A DNA stretch of 64,000 nucleotides from Bradyrhizobium sp. SZCCHNS1050 (GTDB lineage: Bacteria; Pseudomonadota; Alphaproteobacteria; Rhizobiales; Xanthobacteraceae): assembly GCF_032484785.1 (NCBI RefSeq), contig NZ_JAUETR010000002.1:1426001-1490000 (forward strand), in the 5' to 3' direction. The notes under the pieces were generated by a model. The model ran no database searches, was not told the DNA's origin, and was given only the letters and a program-made list of their open reading frames with translations. The stretch's first letter is position 1. Each line of letters begins with the position of its first letter. A program made the translations under genes and the position numbers. Below are positions 1 to 8,023 of the stretch, in pieces.

Positions 1-620
1 TCGGGCTTGGTGTCGCCGGACAGCACGACCTTCTTGCCGTCGAATTCGACGACATAGCCGAGCGCCGGCTTGATCTTCTCGCCGTGATTGACCTCGATGG
101 CGCTCACCCTGACGCCGTTGCGCTCGTAGACGACGCCGGGCCCGATGTCGGCCGCGGCGAAGGCGACGCCTTCCGGCGGATAGTGCTCGTCATCGATGCG
201 GATGCGGATGTCCTCGAAGAAGGCCTTGGTGAGATTCTCCGTCATCGCCACTGTCCCCTTCGGTCCGAACACGACCATCGGCCCCTTGCGCGAGGCCCAG
301 GGCGTGCCGATCCAGCCGCTCAGCCACATGTCGGGCAGTCCCACCACGTGATCGGAATGCAGATGGGTGAGGAAATGCGCGGTGATGCTGCCGAGCGGGA
401 TGCTCTTCTGGAACAGGCGGATCGTGGAGCCGCGTCCGAGGTCGAACAGCAGCCGCTCAGGCCCGGCCTCGATCAGGGTCGAGGCGCTGAAGCTCGACAG
501 CCGCGGCGTCGGCGTGCCTGTCCCGAGCAGGGTCACCTTCATCTCGGCTGCCGCGGCCGGCGGCGATCCAGCCACCACGCAGACCACGACCGCCACGACG
601 GCTCCCAACAAGCTCCGCAT
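1..620 (-). CDS. MBL-fold metallo-hydrolase, exported, 3'-truncated by window edge
   Basis: Reading the minus strand from ATG at 620 gives an N-terminal signal peptide (hydrophobic run then an Ala-rich cleavage region around residues 20-25) followed by a metallo-beta-lactamase fold. The metal motif THLHSDHVVG lies near residues 85-94 and matches the HxHxDH signature that binds two metal ions. The GTGTPTP segment before it is the usual first strand-loop of the ribonuclease Z/arylsulfatase-like branch. GGGAGAG lies about 8 nt upstream of the ATG as ribosome site. The C-terminus runs off the window, so length and substrate cannot be judged. A periplasmic hydrolase is inferred from the signal peptide. 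Confidence 0.85.
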   Translation of the reverse strand, partial: MRSLLGAVVAVVVCVVAGSPPAAAAEMKVTLLGTGTPTPRLSSFSASTLIEAGPERLLFDLGRGSTIRLFQKSIPLGSITAHFLTHLHSDHVVGLPDMWLSGWIGTPWASRKGPMVVFGPKGTVAMTENLTKAFFEDIRIRIDDEHYPPEGVAFAAADIGPGVVYERNGVRVSAIEVNHGEKIKPALGYVVEFDGKKVVLSGDTKP

Positions 621-803
621 GAACGTCTCTCCCATCTCCGTTGGCGTCATTGGCGCGATGTCGCGCCTGCCCATTCTATCAGCTCGTCATGGCCCGCGGC
701 AGAGTGCTGCAGGAGCACAACGTAACGCTGAATTAACCGTGAAGGACTTAGTTTCAACACTGGATCATCCGGCACGCTAAGAGCCGGCTTTGAGTGGCGA
801 AAC

Positions 804-1418
804 ATGGCGTTGCCGAACAAAAAACTCTCTCTTCCGGCCGCCGAGGAGCGCCGCCGTTTCCAGCGGGTCAAGGTCCACCTGCTCGGCCGCTACATGCTGC
901 CCGACCGGCGCGAGTTTCCCTGCCAGGTGATCAACATGTCGCCGGGCGGGCTGGCGCTGCTCGCGCCCGGCATCGGCAATGTCGGCGACCGCGTGATCGC
1001 CTATCTCGACCATATCGGCCGCGTCGAGGGCAAGATCACCCGCATCATCGACAATGGCTTCGCCATGACGATCGGCGCCACCGCGCGCAAGCGCGACAAG
1101 CTCGCCGCGCAGCTGACCTGGCTCGCCAACCGCGACATCCTCAATCTGCCGGAGGATCGCCGCCACGACCGTATCATTCCGCGCAACCCGATCGCGGTGC
1201 TGACGCTCGAGGACGGCACCAAGATGACCTGCCGCATCATCGACATGTCGCTGTCGGGCGCGGCGATTGCGGCCGAGACCAGGCCGCCGCTGAAATCGCA
1301 GGTCATGCTCGGCCGCGTCCAGGCGCGCGTGGTGCGAAATCTCGAAGGCGGCTTCGCGATCGAGTTCACGCACGCCCAGCTCGCCGAAACGCTCGAAGAC
1401 AGCGTTACCGCGCGGTAA
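804..1418 (+). CDS. Tandem PilZ-domain protein
   Basis: A 204-residue soluble protein with two PilZ-like modules. The first carries R17-x3-R21 and N44-x-S46 followed by GG; the second carries R119-x3-R123 and D147-x-S149-x2-G152. RxxxR plus [D/N]xSxxG is the cyclic-di-GMP binding signature of PilZ domains, so both halves look competent to bind the nucleotide. There is no enzymatic or membrane domain, so it is likely a c-di-GMP-responsive adaptor acting through protein contacts, for example on motility or polysaccharide output. It stands alone, with no co-directional neighbour close by. The target is unknown. Confidence 0.85.
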   Translation: MALPNKKLSLPAAEERRRFQRVKVHLLGRYMLPDRREFPCQVINMSPGGLALLAPGIGNVGDRVIAYLDHIGRVEGKITRIIDNGFAMTIGATARKRDKLAAQLTWLANRDILNLPEDRRHDRIIPRNPIAVLTLEDGTKMTCRIIDMSLSGAAIAAETRPPLKSQVMLGRVQARVVRNLEGGFAIEFTHAQLAETLEDSVTAR

Positions 1419-1750
1419 AGCCGCAAGCCTCTGAAATCCCGCAACTTCACGGAGCACACGGCGTCCGCCACCACGGGCGCCGTGTGGCGTTCGGCCAGCG
1501 CACAGGTGATCCGGCGCAGTTAATAGTTGACGGGAAAAGCGCAGGGGACCCTGCAACGGCAGTGGTTCCCGGCTTAATGCAGCGCATTCGATTCAACCGC
1601 GAATGATTCAAATTTTAGCTAGATTCGATTCAAGTGAAAGTCGAATAAGCCCTTTGTTTTACTTGGATTTGCGTCAAATCCATCGTGGCGATTTAGCGGC
1701 AGCGAAAAATCTTTGTGAGACACATGGTCCCAACGAAAACGGGGGCCAAA

Positions 1751-2377
1751 ATGGTCAAGCGGACGGGACAGGCAACGGGGTGGGCGGTCGCAGCCTTCCT
1801 GATGGCGATGGGCGGGATGGCGCATGCCGGTGATGACCGGGTGCTCTATGCGAGCCTGGGCGACACCGCACGGGCGCCGATCGGCTGGGTCGAGTTCTGC
1901 ACCGAGGCGCCCGAGGAATGCCGCGGCGGCGCGTCGCAGCCCCGCGACATCGTGCTGTCCCAGACCGCCTGGCGCGATCTGCTAAAGGTCAATCGCTGGG
2001 TCAACGAGAACGTCAAGCCCATCACCGACATGGACCATTGGGGCGTGGTCGAGAAATGGTCGCTGCCGACGGACGGCTACGGCGACTGCGAGGATTACGT
2101 GCTGCTGAAGCGCAAGCTGCTGATCGATGCCGGCTGGCCCCGCGAGGCGCTGCTGATCACGGTGGTGCGCGACAAGAAGGGTGAAGGACACGCCGTCCTC
2201 ACCGTGAAGACCGACAAGGGCGAGTACGTGCTCGACAATCAGAACGAGAGCGTCGTCGCCTGGACCGAGACCGGCTACCGCTTCGTCAAGCGGCAGTCGC
2301 AGAGCGACCCCAACGTCTGGGTCTCGCTCGGCGACGGCCGCCCGGCAGTGGCCACCGCCAGCGCCAGAGAACGCTAA
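1751..2377 (+). CDS. Transglutaminase-like cysteine peptidase (BTLCP family), exported
   Basis: Bacterial transglutaminase-like cysteine proteinase (DUF920/PF06035 type), about 208 residues. From the ATG at 1751 the protein starts with a signal peptide ending near AHA-G. In-frame ATGs at 1715 and 1724 would only lengthen the N-region, and the choice of 1751 is based on signal peptide shape. The catalytic Cys is in YGDCEDYVLLK, the His in GEGHAVLTV and the Asp in EYVLDNQ, so the triad is intact. Family members act in the periplasm. LapG, a relative, cleaves a biofilm adhesin under c-di-GMP control, but no LapD or LapA partner is visible here. A strong terminator follows at 2474-2513. Confidence 0.85.
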   Translation: MVKRTGQATGWAVAAFLMAMGGMAHAGDDRVLYASLGDTARAPIGWVEFCTEAPEECRGGASQPRDIVLSQTAWRDLLKVNRWVNENVKPITDMDHWGVVEKWSLPTDGYGDCEDYVLLKRKLLIDAGWPREALLITVVRDKKGEGHAVLTVKTDKGEYVLDNQNESVVAWTETGYRFVKRQSQSDPNVWVSLGDGRPAVATASARER

Positions 2378-2473
2378 GGCGTCCGCAAGCGCTGATCAGA
2401 GAGGCGAGACACGAATTCGAGTTACGCGACCCGGTCACATCCCCACCCCTCCCCGTCCCAGACCGGTTCGCGC

Positions 2474-2513
2474 GCGGCCAGGCCTCCCCCAAGGCCTGGC
2501 CGCAACTTTTTTT
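2474..2513 (+). terminator. Rho-independent terminator after the BTLCP peptidase gene
   Basis: A perfect 12-bp stem (2474-2485 with 2492-2503), a 6-nt loop and a downstream run of seven T residues (2507-2513). It lies 97 nt after the stop codon at 2377, is oriented for plus-strand transcripts, and separates them from the small gene at 2603. Confidence 0.9.
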
Positions 2514-2602
2514 GGCCTTGCTTTGACGATATGTCGCAGGCGGGGCGCGGCAACGGCCGGCCAACCTTGTTTTCCCTCGACCGTCGGGTTTAGGTTTTCG
2601 GC

Positions 2603-3019
2603 ATGATGATGATCCTGCGAAGCGCGACCTTGCTGGCCGCGGCCCTGACCCTGGCGAACTGCTGCATGTCCGGCGCCGGCTGCTCGGGACCGCTGGCCGC
2701 GGCGGGCCCAGCCGCGCCGGCGATGGCCGCTACGCCCGCGGTGATTACCGCGCAGCCGACGAGCGCTGCGGCCGACTGGGACGGCCGTGTCGCCACCTCC
2801 GACGCCGACACCGAGATGGTGACGGAGCCGGACATCGGCACGTCGCGCAAAGGCGCGAAGCGCCGTGGCGACTCGCGGGTCGACGTGATGTCCGCGCAGT
2901 CGAGCTCCGGCTATCGCGGCCGGATGAGCTGGGAGGAGGAACAGGCGGCCGACCTCGCCGACGAGGCCCGCCTCAAGCAGAAGCTCACGATCTGCCGGAA
3001 CTGCAGCGCAACGCAGTAA
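2603..3019 (+). CDS. Small exported hypothetical protein
   Basis: 138 residues, family not recognised. The N-terminus (three Met, one Arg, then a hydrophobic stretch to about residue 22) looks like a signal peptide. LANC at residues 17-20 is close to but not a canonical lipobox, so lipidation is uncertain. Ala/Pro-rich sequence follows to about residue 60, then a charged tail with a basic patch (residues about 80-90) and a C-terminal CxxC-like pair (CRNC). The terminator at 2513 separates it from the gene before, so it must have its own promoter. Any of three consecutive ATGs at 2603 could start it. Confidence 0.55.
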   Translation: MMMILRSATLLAAALTLANCCMSGAGCSGPLAAAGPAAPAMAATPAVITAQPTSAAADWDGRVATSDADTEMVTEPDIGTSRKGAKRRGDSRVDVMSAQSSSGYRGRMSWEEEQAADLADEARLKQKLTICRNCSATQ

Positions 3020-3273
3020 GCATTTGTCCGGCCGCAGTTTTCGGCTGGTCGCGACCGCGCCCCGGAACCGGCGTGGTGCATGCGGCGGGCGCGCCATTTC
3101 GGGCTTGCAGGCCTCGCTTTTGTCGGATTTCCTAATCAAAAGCTGACGACTTGGTTCGTTCGCCAGATGCACGATTTGCGGGCTGGGCGGACAGCGTTCT
3201 CTGCTCGAGTTTTTCGCCTCTCCCAGTTTTCGGGAGGAGCATCCGAAGCTTTTTCAATTTGGGTGGTTTCGTG

Positions 3274-3789
3274 ATGAATCCGGTGACGCGCGACACCAGA
3301 CGCTACCCCGAGAAGCTCAGCCCGGCCCCCGTCAAGGGCGCCCAGCCGATCGCGCTCGCAGCCGCGACGCTCGTGGTGCTGATCGCGGGCATCGGCGGCA
3401 TCATGTTGTGGCGTGCCTATGGCGGCGCGCCGGAAGCCGAGCGCGGCGCGGTGACGCGGCAGTTGCAGGCGCGCACGGTGCAGGCGTCCGAGCAGTTGGT
3501 GGAGAAGACCAAGGGCCTGGAGGCCACCCAGCAGGAATCGATCGACCAGTTGCAGATGATGCAGGAGCAGTTGCAGAGCATGCGTCGCCTGCTCGCGGCC
3601 CAGCAGGCCGACACCAAGCGCCTGTCGGACCAGGTCTCGACCCTGAAGGACTCCATCGATGGCCTGCGTCAGTCGTTCGCCAGCACGCAGAGCTCGGAGC
3701 AGGCCGCGCCTGCTCCACGCAACCGCAGCATCCGCGCCCGCGCCCATGCCAGCCGCGGCGGCCATCGGCATCGTCGTAACCGATCCTGA
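3274..3789 (+). CDS. Single-pass membrane protein with periplasmic coiled coil
   Basis: About 171 residues from ATG 3274 (GTG at 3271 is the alternative; GGTGG lies just upstream). A short basic cytoplasmic N-terminus is followed by one transmembrane helix (IALAAATLVVLIAGIGGIML) and then a Gln/Glu/Leu-rich stretch of some 80 residues with heptad spacing, predicted as coiled coil. It ends in an Arg/His-rich tail. No enzymatic motif is seen. The long open frame upstream to 3151 is not needed and lacks a ribosome site. Function is unknown; it could be a structural or scaffolding protein of the envelope. Confidence 0.65.
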   Translation: MNPVTRDTRRYPEKLSPAPVKGAQPIALAAATLVVLIAGIGGIMLWRAYGGAPEAERGAVTRQLQARTVQASEQLVEKTKGLEATQQESIDQLQMMQEQLQSMRRLLAAQQADTKRLSDQVSTLKDSIDGLRQSFASTQSSEQAAPAPRNRSIRARAHASRGGHRHRRNRS

Positions 3790-4109
3790 GACGGCCGGTC
3801 CCGACGCCTGCTCGTAGAATTCCCGCCGAATATTCCCAGGATCCTGTGAAGTGCTTCACAGATTGAAACCGGGAGTCACGCCATCCTGCCTTCACCGGAT
3901 GGCGAGCCAATTTCAGGATGGCACAGGGCCAATTTCAATATCCGGGGCTGGCAAGGTCGTTGGCGCCATACTGCGCCGACGGCCTTGTTTTTTGTGGCGG
4001 CGCGTTCGACCGCCCGCAACGGATCCGACGCCGCGGCTCTCCGGCTGGTGACTTGCTTTTCCCCGTCAATTCTCGGCTCAATGCGCCCGTAAGACGCAGA
4101 GGAGCCCCC

Positions 4110-4997
4110 ATGTCCGCCGATCCAGCACTGACGTCCGATGTCATCGGGCTGACAAAAGTCGCCCCCTTCTCACGCCGCGGCTTCATGACCGCGTCCGCTG
4201 CCGTGACGGCCGGCTACACGCTGGCTGCCGGCCCGGTGCGGGCCGAGGTCATTACCACCGACACCAACGGCCTGAATGCCGGAGATGCGAAGATCAAGGT
4301 CGGCGACCGCGACATGCCGGCCTATTTCGCGCGCCCCGCCAGCGCCAGCAATCCGCCCGTCGTGCTGGTCGCGATGGAGATCTTCGGCCTGCATCAGTAC
4401 ATCAAGGACGTGACGCGCCGTCTCGCCAAGCTCGGCGCGCTCGCCGTGGCGCCGGACTACTACTTCCGCAGCGGGACCGACCTCACCAAGATCACCGAGA
4501 TCAAGGACCTGCTGCCGATCGTGAATGCCAAGCCCGACGCGGAGCTGCTGTCGGACCTCGACGCGACGGTGGCCTGGGCCAAGTCGCAGGGCGGCGACAC
4601 CTCGCGTCTCGGCATCGTCGGCTTCTGCCGCGGCGGCCGCACCGTGTGGGAATATGCGGCGCATAGTTCGGCGCTGAAGGCGGGCGTTGCGTTCTACGGC
4701 CCGCTGATCGATCCGCCCAATCCCGCCTGGCCGAAGAGCCCGACGCAGCTCGCACCCGAGATGAAGGCGCCCGTGCTCGGCCTCTACGGCGAAGCCGACA
4801 CCGGCATTCCCGTCGCCAGCGTCGAAGCCATGAAGACCGCGCTCGCCGACAACAAGAAGACCGCTGAGTTCAAGATCTATCCCGGCGCGCCGCATGGCTT
4901 CCACGCCGATTATCGCCCCAGCTATCGCAAGGACGCCGCCGAGGACGGCTGGGCGCAGATGCAGGCGTGGTTCAAGAAATATGGCGTGCTGAGCTGA
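4110..4997 (+). CDS. Tat-exported dienelactone hydrolase family protein
   Basis: A 295-residue alpha/beta hydrolase of the dienelactone hydrolase family. The catalytic triad is visible as Cys173 in GFCRGG, Asp230 in YGEADTGIP and His262 in APHGFHADY. The N-terminus carries a twin-arginine signal (SRRGFMTAS at about residues 21-29) and a hydrophobic core, so the protein is likely folded in the cytoplasm and exported. ATG 4110 has a good ribosome site (AGAGGAG) 6 nt upstream; the open frame extends back to 3918 but without support. The natural substrate cannot be read from the sequence. The family also includes carboxymethylenebutenolidases and general esterases. Confidence 0.88.
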   Translation: MSADPALTSDVIGLTKVAPFSRRGFMTASAAVTAGYTLAAGPVRAEVITTDTNGLNAGDAKIKVGDRDMPAYFARPASASNPPVVLVAMEIFGLHQYIKDVTRRLAKLGALAVAPDYYFRSGTDLTKITEIKDLLPIVNAKPDAELLSDLDATVAWAKSQGGDTSRLGIVGFCRGGRTVWEYAAHSSALKAGVAFYGPLIDPPNPAWPKSPTQLAPEMKAPVLGLYGEADTGIPVASVEAMKTALADNKKTAEFKIYPGAPHGFHADYRPSYRKDAAEDGWAQMQAWFKKYGVLS

Positions 4998-5104
4998 CAG
5001 CCGCGGCCCGGGCGAGCGAACCCGTCAGACTGCGCCCGCGAGGCTTCCCGCATGTCGCTTGCCGCATGTCGCTTGCGTTCATGCGGGCGCCGGACCGTCG
5101 GCTG

Positions 5105-5257
5105 CTAGCGCAGGCGACGATCGTCGCGACGGATCTTCGCCAGCTGCCTGCCGCCCTGCTCGAGCTCCCAGGCCATCCAGACCAGCGCGGCGCCCAGGCT
5201 GACGACGACGCCCATGAAGACAAACGTGAGTTCAGGGGATGTGAGTGTGTTGATCAT
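5105..5257 (-). CDS. Small single-TM protein
   Basis: A 50-residue frame from ATG 5257 with one transmembrane helix (FVFMGVVVSLGAALVWMAWE) and a basic C-terminus rich in Arg/Lys/Asp. AGG lies a few bases upstream of the ATG. The open frame continues back to 5335 but the extra N-terminal part looks unlike protein. Hypothetical; the gene is called on its clear membrane segment and topology only. Confidence 0.5.
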   Translation of the reverse strand: MINTLTSPELTFVFMGVVVSLGAALVWMAWELEQGGRQLAKIRRDDRRLR

Positions 5258-5387
5258 GCCTGGATCCCATGCAAGCGTTGCGCCAGCTACTTCTCCGCCG
5301 CCGCTCCGCCGATCGGAGCGGCAACAAATCGTCACGAGATGTCGTTAAGGCGAAGTGACCGGATCGGCCGGTCGCCTCGCCCAAGCT

Positions 5388-5675
5388 TCATTCACACACC
5401 TCGACGTTGCGGAAGCGCCAGCCGCGCGCTGTCCGCACACGCTTGCGGGCGACGTAACAGCCGCCGAGGTCCTCGTAGGTGTACGGGTAGTAATAGGGAT
5501 AGCCTCCGTATCCGTAGTAGCCGGGATAACCAAAACCCAAGCCAAACCCGAGTCCAAAACCACGATGGCCGAAGCCATGATGGAAACCGCCCGGCCCGTG
5601 CGCCGACGCCATGCCCGGAATCATTGCGGCCGCGATCACGGCGCCCGCCAGCAATCCCATCAATCTCTTGCGCAT
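5388..5675 (-). CDS. Small exported Gly/Tyr-rich protein
   Basis: 95 residues from ATG 5675, which has GGAGA about 8 nt upstream; nine extra codons upstream to 5702 are possible. A typical signal peptide (MRKRLMGLLAG to ASA-H) leads into a low-complexity region of Gly, Phe, Tyr and His repeats. A conserved-looking tail holds two Cys and several Arg/Lys (CYVARKRVRT and FRNVEVCE). The two Cys could form one disulfide. Such proteins are common in Bradyrhizobium and their function is not known. The neighbour at 5834 on the same strand is another exported low-complexity protein. Confidence 0.7.
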   Translation of the reverse strand: MRKRLMGLLAGAVIAAAMIPGMASAHGPGGFHHGFGHRGFGLGFGLGFGYPGYYGYGGYPYYYPYTYEDLGGCYVARKRVRTARGWRFRNVEVCE

Positions 5676-5833
5676 CGATCCGTCTCCAAATTCAACCGGC
5701 ATGAGAGCGTCATTGTACTCTGTGCTCCCAGCGGGATGTCTCTAAGCCGGATTTGGAACGGCGCGCGGGCAACCCCGCTCACATCTGCGCGATCTCGATG
5801 TCGTTACGTGACGTCCGGAGCCGCGGGCAATAT

Positions 5834-6316
5834 TCAGCAACCGCGGCAGATGCTCTTCACCTTCCGGTCGACCGTCTTGTTCTCCTGCTGAACCTGCTCA
5901 TCGGTATCACTGGCGCGGTTCGGTCCCGTCGCCGCGGTGCCTCCCGCCGCTCCACGACCCACGCCGGTCGTGACGCCGGAATTGCTCGACCCCACCCGGC
6001 TTGCGCCCGAGCCGGACGACTGCGCTGTGCCGAGGCTGTTAGTCCCGTTTGCAGCTGCCGCCCCCGGTTGCGACAGCCGCGAGGGATTGCTGCCGCTTCC
6101 GGCTCCGTTCTGCGCGTTGCCGAGACCGGCGACGTTCCCTGATCCTGCCGCGGTACCGGTCGTGCCGATGCCGGCTGCTCCCGCGCTCGCCGCGCCACCG
6201 GCGCTCGCTCCACCGCCAGCGCCTCCCGCACCGCCGCCACCGCCTTGCGCAAACACCGCAGTGGCCGTGCCGAGGCCTGCAATCACGATCAAAGTGCCCA
6301 ATGAAAACCTGGCCAT
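5834..6316 (-). CDS. Exported Gly/Ala/Ser-rich low-complexity protein
   Basis: 160 residues starting at ATG 6316, with GGGAGA about 9 nt upstream. A signal peptide ends at about residue 23 (VFAQ). The mature part is almost wholly Gly/Ala/Ser/Asn/Thr and probably disordered. Only the last 30 residues are charged (TDEQVQQENKTVDRKVKSIC) and end in two Cys separated by two residues. No enzymatic motif. Because the codons are strongly Gly/Ala-biased, all other frames are open too; the signal peptide and ribosome site decide for this frame. Confidence 0.65.
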   Translation of the reverse strand: MARFSLGTLIVIAGLGTATAVFAQGGGGGAGGAGGGASAGGAASAGAAGIGTTGTAAGSGNVAGLGNAQNGAGSGSNPSRLSQPGAAAANGTNSLGTAQSSGSGASRVGSSNSGVTTGVGRGAAGGTAATGPNRASDTDEQVQQENKTVDRKVKSICRGC

Positions 6317-6391
6317 GGGACCGTCTCCCTTTACACTTCAACCCAACCGGACGGACCGCGTTCCGGAACGAATGTTGATCGGAGAGGATTG

Positions 6392-6697
6392 ATGGGGCGA
6401 GGAGAGCAAGGAGCCGTGCGCAAGCTGATCGCCTTCGACGAGGACACGTTCGACAAGCTCAAGCAGCTCGGCCGCGATCAGATGCTGAGTCTGCAGGACC
6501 TCGCCGACGAGGCGTTCATGGACCTGTTGGAAAAGCACGGCGTACCGGCGGATCTGAAGGACGCGCTGCGCAAGAGCGCTGCGGAGGATGGCGATGGCGC
6601 AGGCAAGCCTGCGCGCAAACGCAAGAACGAGCCCGACGACAAGTCCAGAAACCAGTCGAAGCACAAGCCGAAGCAGAGGAGCAGGACGTCAGCATGA
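6392..6697 (+). CDS. Ribbon-helix-helix-like small basic protein
   Basis: 101 residues from ATG 6392, with GGAGAGG at 6381-6387; a TTG one codon earlier is the alternative. Residues about 9-47 have the strand-helix-helix pattern of small DNA-binding proteins (VRKLIAFDEDTFDKLKQLGR then two helices). The remainder is a highly basic, Lys/Arg-rich tail. DNA or RNA binding is inferred from this composition only. Its stop overlaps the start of the next micro-gene by ATGA, so the two are translationally coupled. Confidence 0.65.
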   Translation: MGRGEQGAVRKLIAFDEDTFDKLKQLGRDQMLSLQDLADEAFMDLLEKHGVPADLKDALRKSAAEDGDGAGKPARKRKNEPDDKSRNQSKHKPKQRSRTSA

Positions 6698-6855
6698 GCA
6701 CCGACCCGTTCGAACAGGGCGAGCGCGCCGCGCGCGAGAACATTCCGGCCGAGGCCAATCCCTATCAGGACGGCAGCGAACAGCATGCGCTGTGGGCGAG
6801 CGGCCACGAACGTGTCGCCAGCGCAGCGGAGGCAGGCGAGTCCGAAGGGACGTGA
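6694..6855 (+). CDS. RMF/CrpP-like micro-protein
   Basis: A 53-residue frame that starts in an ATGA overlap with the gene before. The pattern G9-x2-AA, then NPY (residues 22-24), then W34-x2-G37 resembles the ribosome modulation factor/CrpP fold family, in which G-x2-A, [C/N]PY and W-x2-G are the conserved core. E. coli RMF dimerises ribosomes in stationary phase, while other short members have different or unknown roles. Unlike RMF this protein is acidic rather than basic, so ribosome binding is not assumed. The coupling to a putative nucleic-acid-binding protein suggests joint function. Confidence 0.6.
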   Translation: MSTDPFEQGERAARENIPAEANPYQDGSEQHALWASGHERVASAAEAGESEGT

Positions 6856-6883
6856 AGAATCTCCGACTCCATCGGCCGTGATG

Positions 6884-7414
6884 TCAGCCGATCTTCTTCA
6901 GACCCTTGGTGTAGCGCGGTCCCTTGGCGACATAGGCCTTGGCCGCGATGCCCATGCGCTCGACCTGCGCCGGCTCCAGCGTGCGCACGACACGCGCGGG
7001 CGCGCCGACGATCAGCGAGTATTCCGGAAAATCCTTGCCCTCGGTGATGATGGCGCCGGCGCCAACGACGCTGCCACGGCGGATATGCGCGCCATTCATG
7101 ATGATCGAGCCCATGCCGATCAGGGCATCATCCTCGACCGTGCAGCCGTGCAGGATCACGTTGTGGCCGACGGTGACGTTGCGGCCGACGCGCAGCGGGA
7201 AGCCAGGATCGACGTGACAGGTGGCGTTGTCCTGGATGTTGGAGCTCTCGCCGATCTCGATCCAGTCATTGTCGCCGCGGATCACCGCGCCAAACCAGAC
7301 CGTGACCTCCTTGGCGAGCTTCACCCGGCCGATCACGGTGGCATTGTCGGCGATGTAGTAGTTGCCGTCCGCCGGCAGCTCGGGCGCCTGCCCGTCGAGT
7401 TCGTAGATGGCCAT
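6884..7414 (-). CDS. Gamma-carbonic anhydrase family protein (YrdA/PaaY-like)
   Basis: 176 residues of left-handed beta-helix hexapeptide repeats with a short C-terminal helix, the usual size for the family. Three His positions expected for the metal site are present: one in CHVDPG and two five residues apart in GHNVILHG. Residues for trimer contacts (RGDNDWIEIG) are also typical. Many members of this branch have weak or no carbonic anhydrase activity, so the reaction is uncertain although the family is clear. No operon partner is visible. Confidence 0.9.
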   Translation of the reverse strand: MAIYELDGQAPELPADGNYYIADNATVIGRVKLAKEVTVWFGAVIRGDNDWIEIGESSNIQDNATCHVDPGFPLRVGRNVTVGHNVILHGCTVEDDALIGMGSIIMNGAHIRRGSVVGAGAIITEGKDFPEYSLIVGAPARVVRTLEPAQVERMGIAAKAYVAKGPRYTKGLKKIG

Positions 7415-7497
7415 CGAGGTCTCCCGTTCGCAGGCGACCTTGGCACAGCCCCCGGAGCGATTTCAAGCAAGCGCCGCTGCGGCGCCCGGCACGGGAA

Positions 7498-7827
7498 CTA
7501 GGCCAGCACGCCCGCGGCGCGCAGCGTCATCACCACGAAGGTGCCGCACATCATGCTCCAGAAGCCGGCGATCACGGTCGCCAGCATCACGAACTCGAAG
7601 CGACGGCGCTCGATGCGGGCGCCGCGCAGCGTGTTGCGCATGATGATGAAAGGCGCGGCGAACACCAGGAATGGCACCGCGGCGAACCGCCGGGGCGTGA
7701 CGCCCTCCTGCAGCAGCTCGAAGCCCGGCGGACGTTCGGCATAGGCCTGGTAGCCGCTCGCCAAGGCGCCGGCCAAGGCGAAACCGATGAGGAGCGAGAA
7801 CAGGGAATTGAACGCCTCTGCCGACAT
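7498..7827 (-). CDS. Small integral membrane protein (DUF6949-like)
   Basis: 109 residues from ATG 7827; a GTG three codons upstream at 7836 is possible. Three hydrophobic segments are seen: about 7-27 (FNSLFSLLIGFALAGALASG), about 50-63 and about 80-105. The middle contains a basic loop (RNTLRGARIERRRFE). The protein looks like a conserved rhizobial membrane protein of unknown function; the DUF assignment is from memory of the sequence type and was not checked. Confidence 0.65.
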   Translation of the reverse strand: MSAEAFNSLFSLLIGFALAGALASGYQAYAERPPGFELLQEGVTPRRFAAVPFLVFAAPFIIMRNTLRGARIERRRFEFVMLATVIAGFWSMMCGTFVVMTLRAAGVLA

Positions 7828-8023
7828 CGTACGCACTCACACACTTGCAGAACTGACCGATGCTGGTTTGGCAAAAAGCGACCGCGCCCGCCACATTATC
7901 CTTAAGGAAGGGTTAATGCTGGCCGCGGCCGGTGCGCGGCTCCCTGCAGGTAAGTTTCTGCAGAATGCCGCATCGCCATGGCATAGTCGGCGCTGATTCG
8001 GTCCTTGAGATCCCCTGCCCGTC

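Noticed and set aside
5049..5078. Short direct repeat GCATGTCGCTTGC in tandem after the dienelactone hydrolase gene
   Set aside because: Only two copies of 13 nt with no flanking structure; probably chance or slippage.
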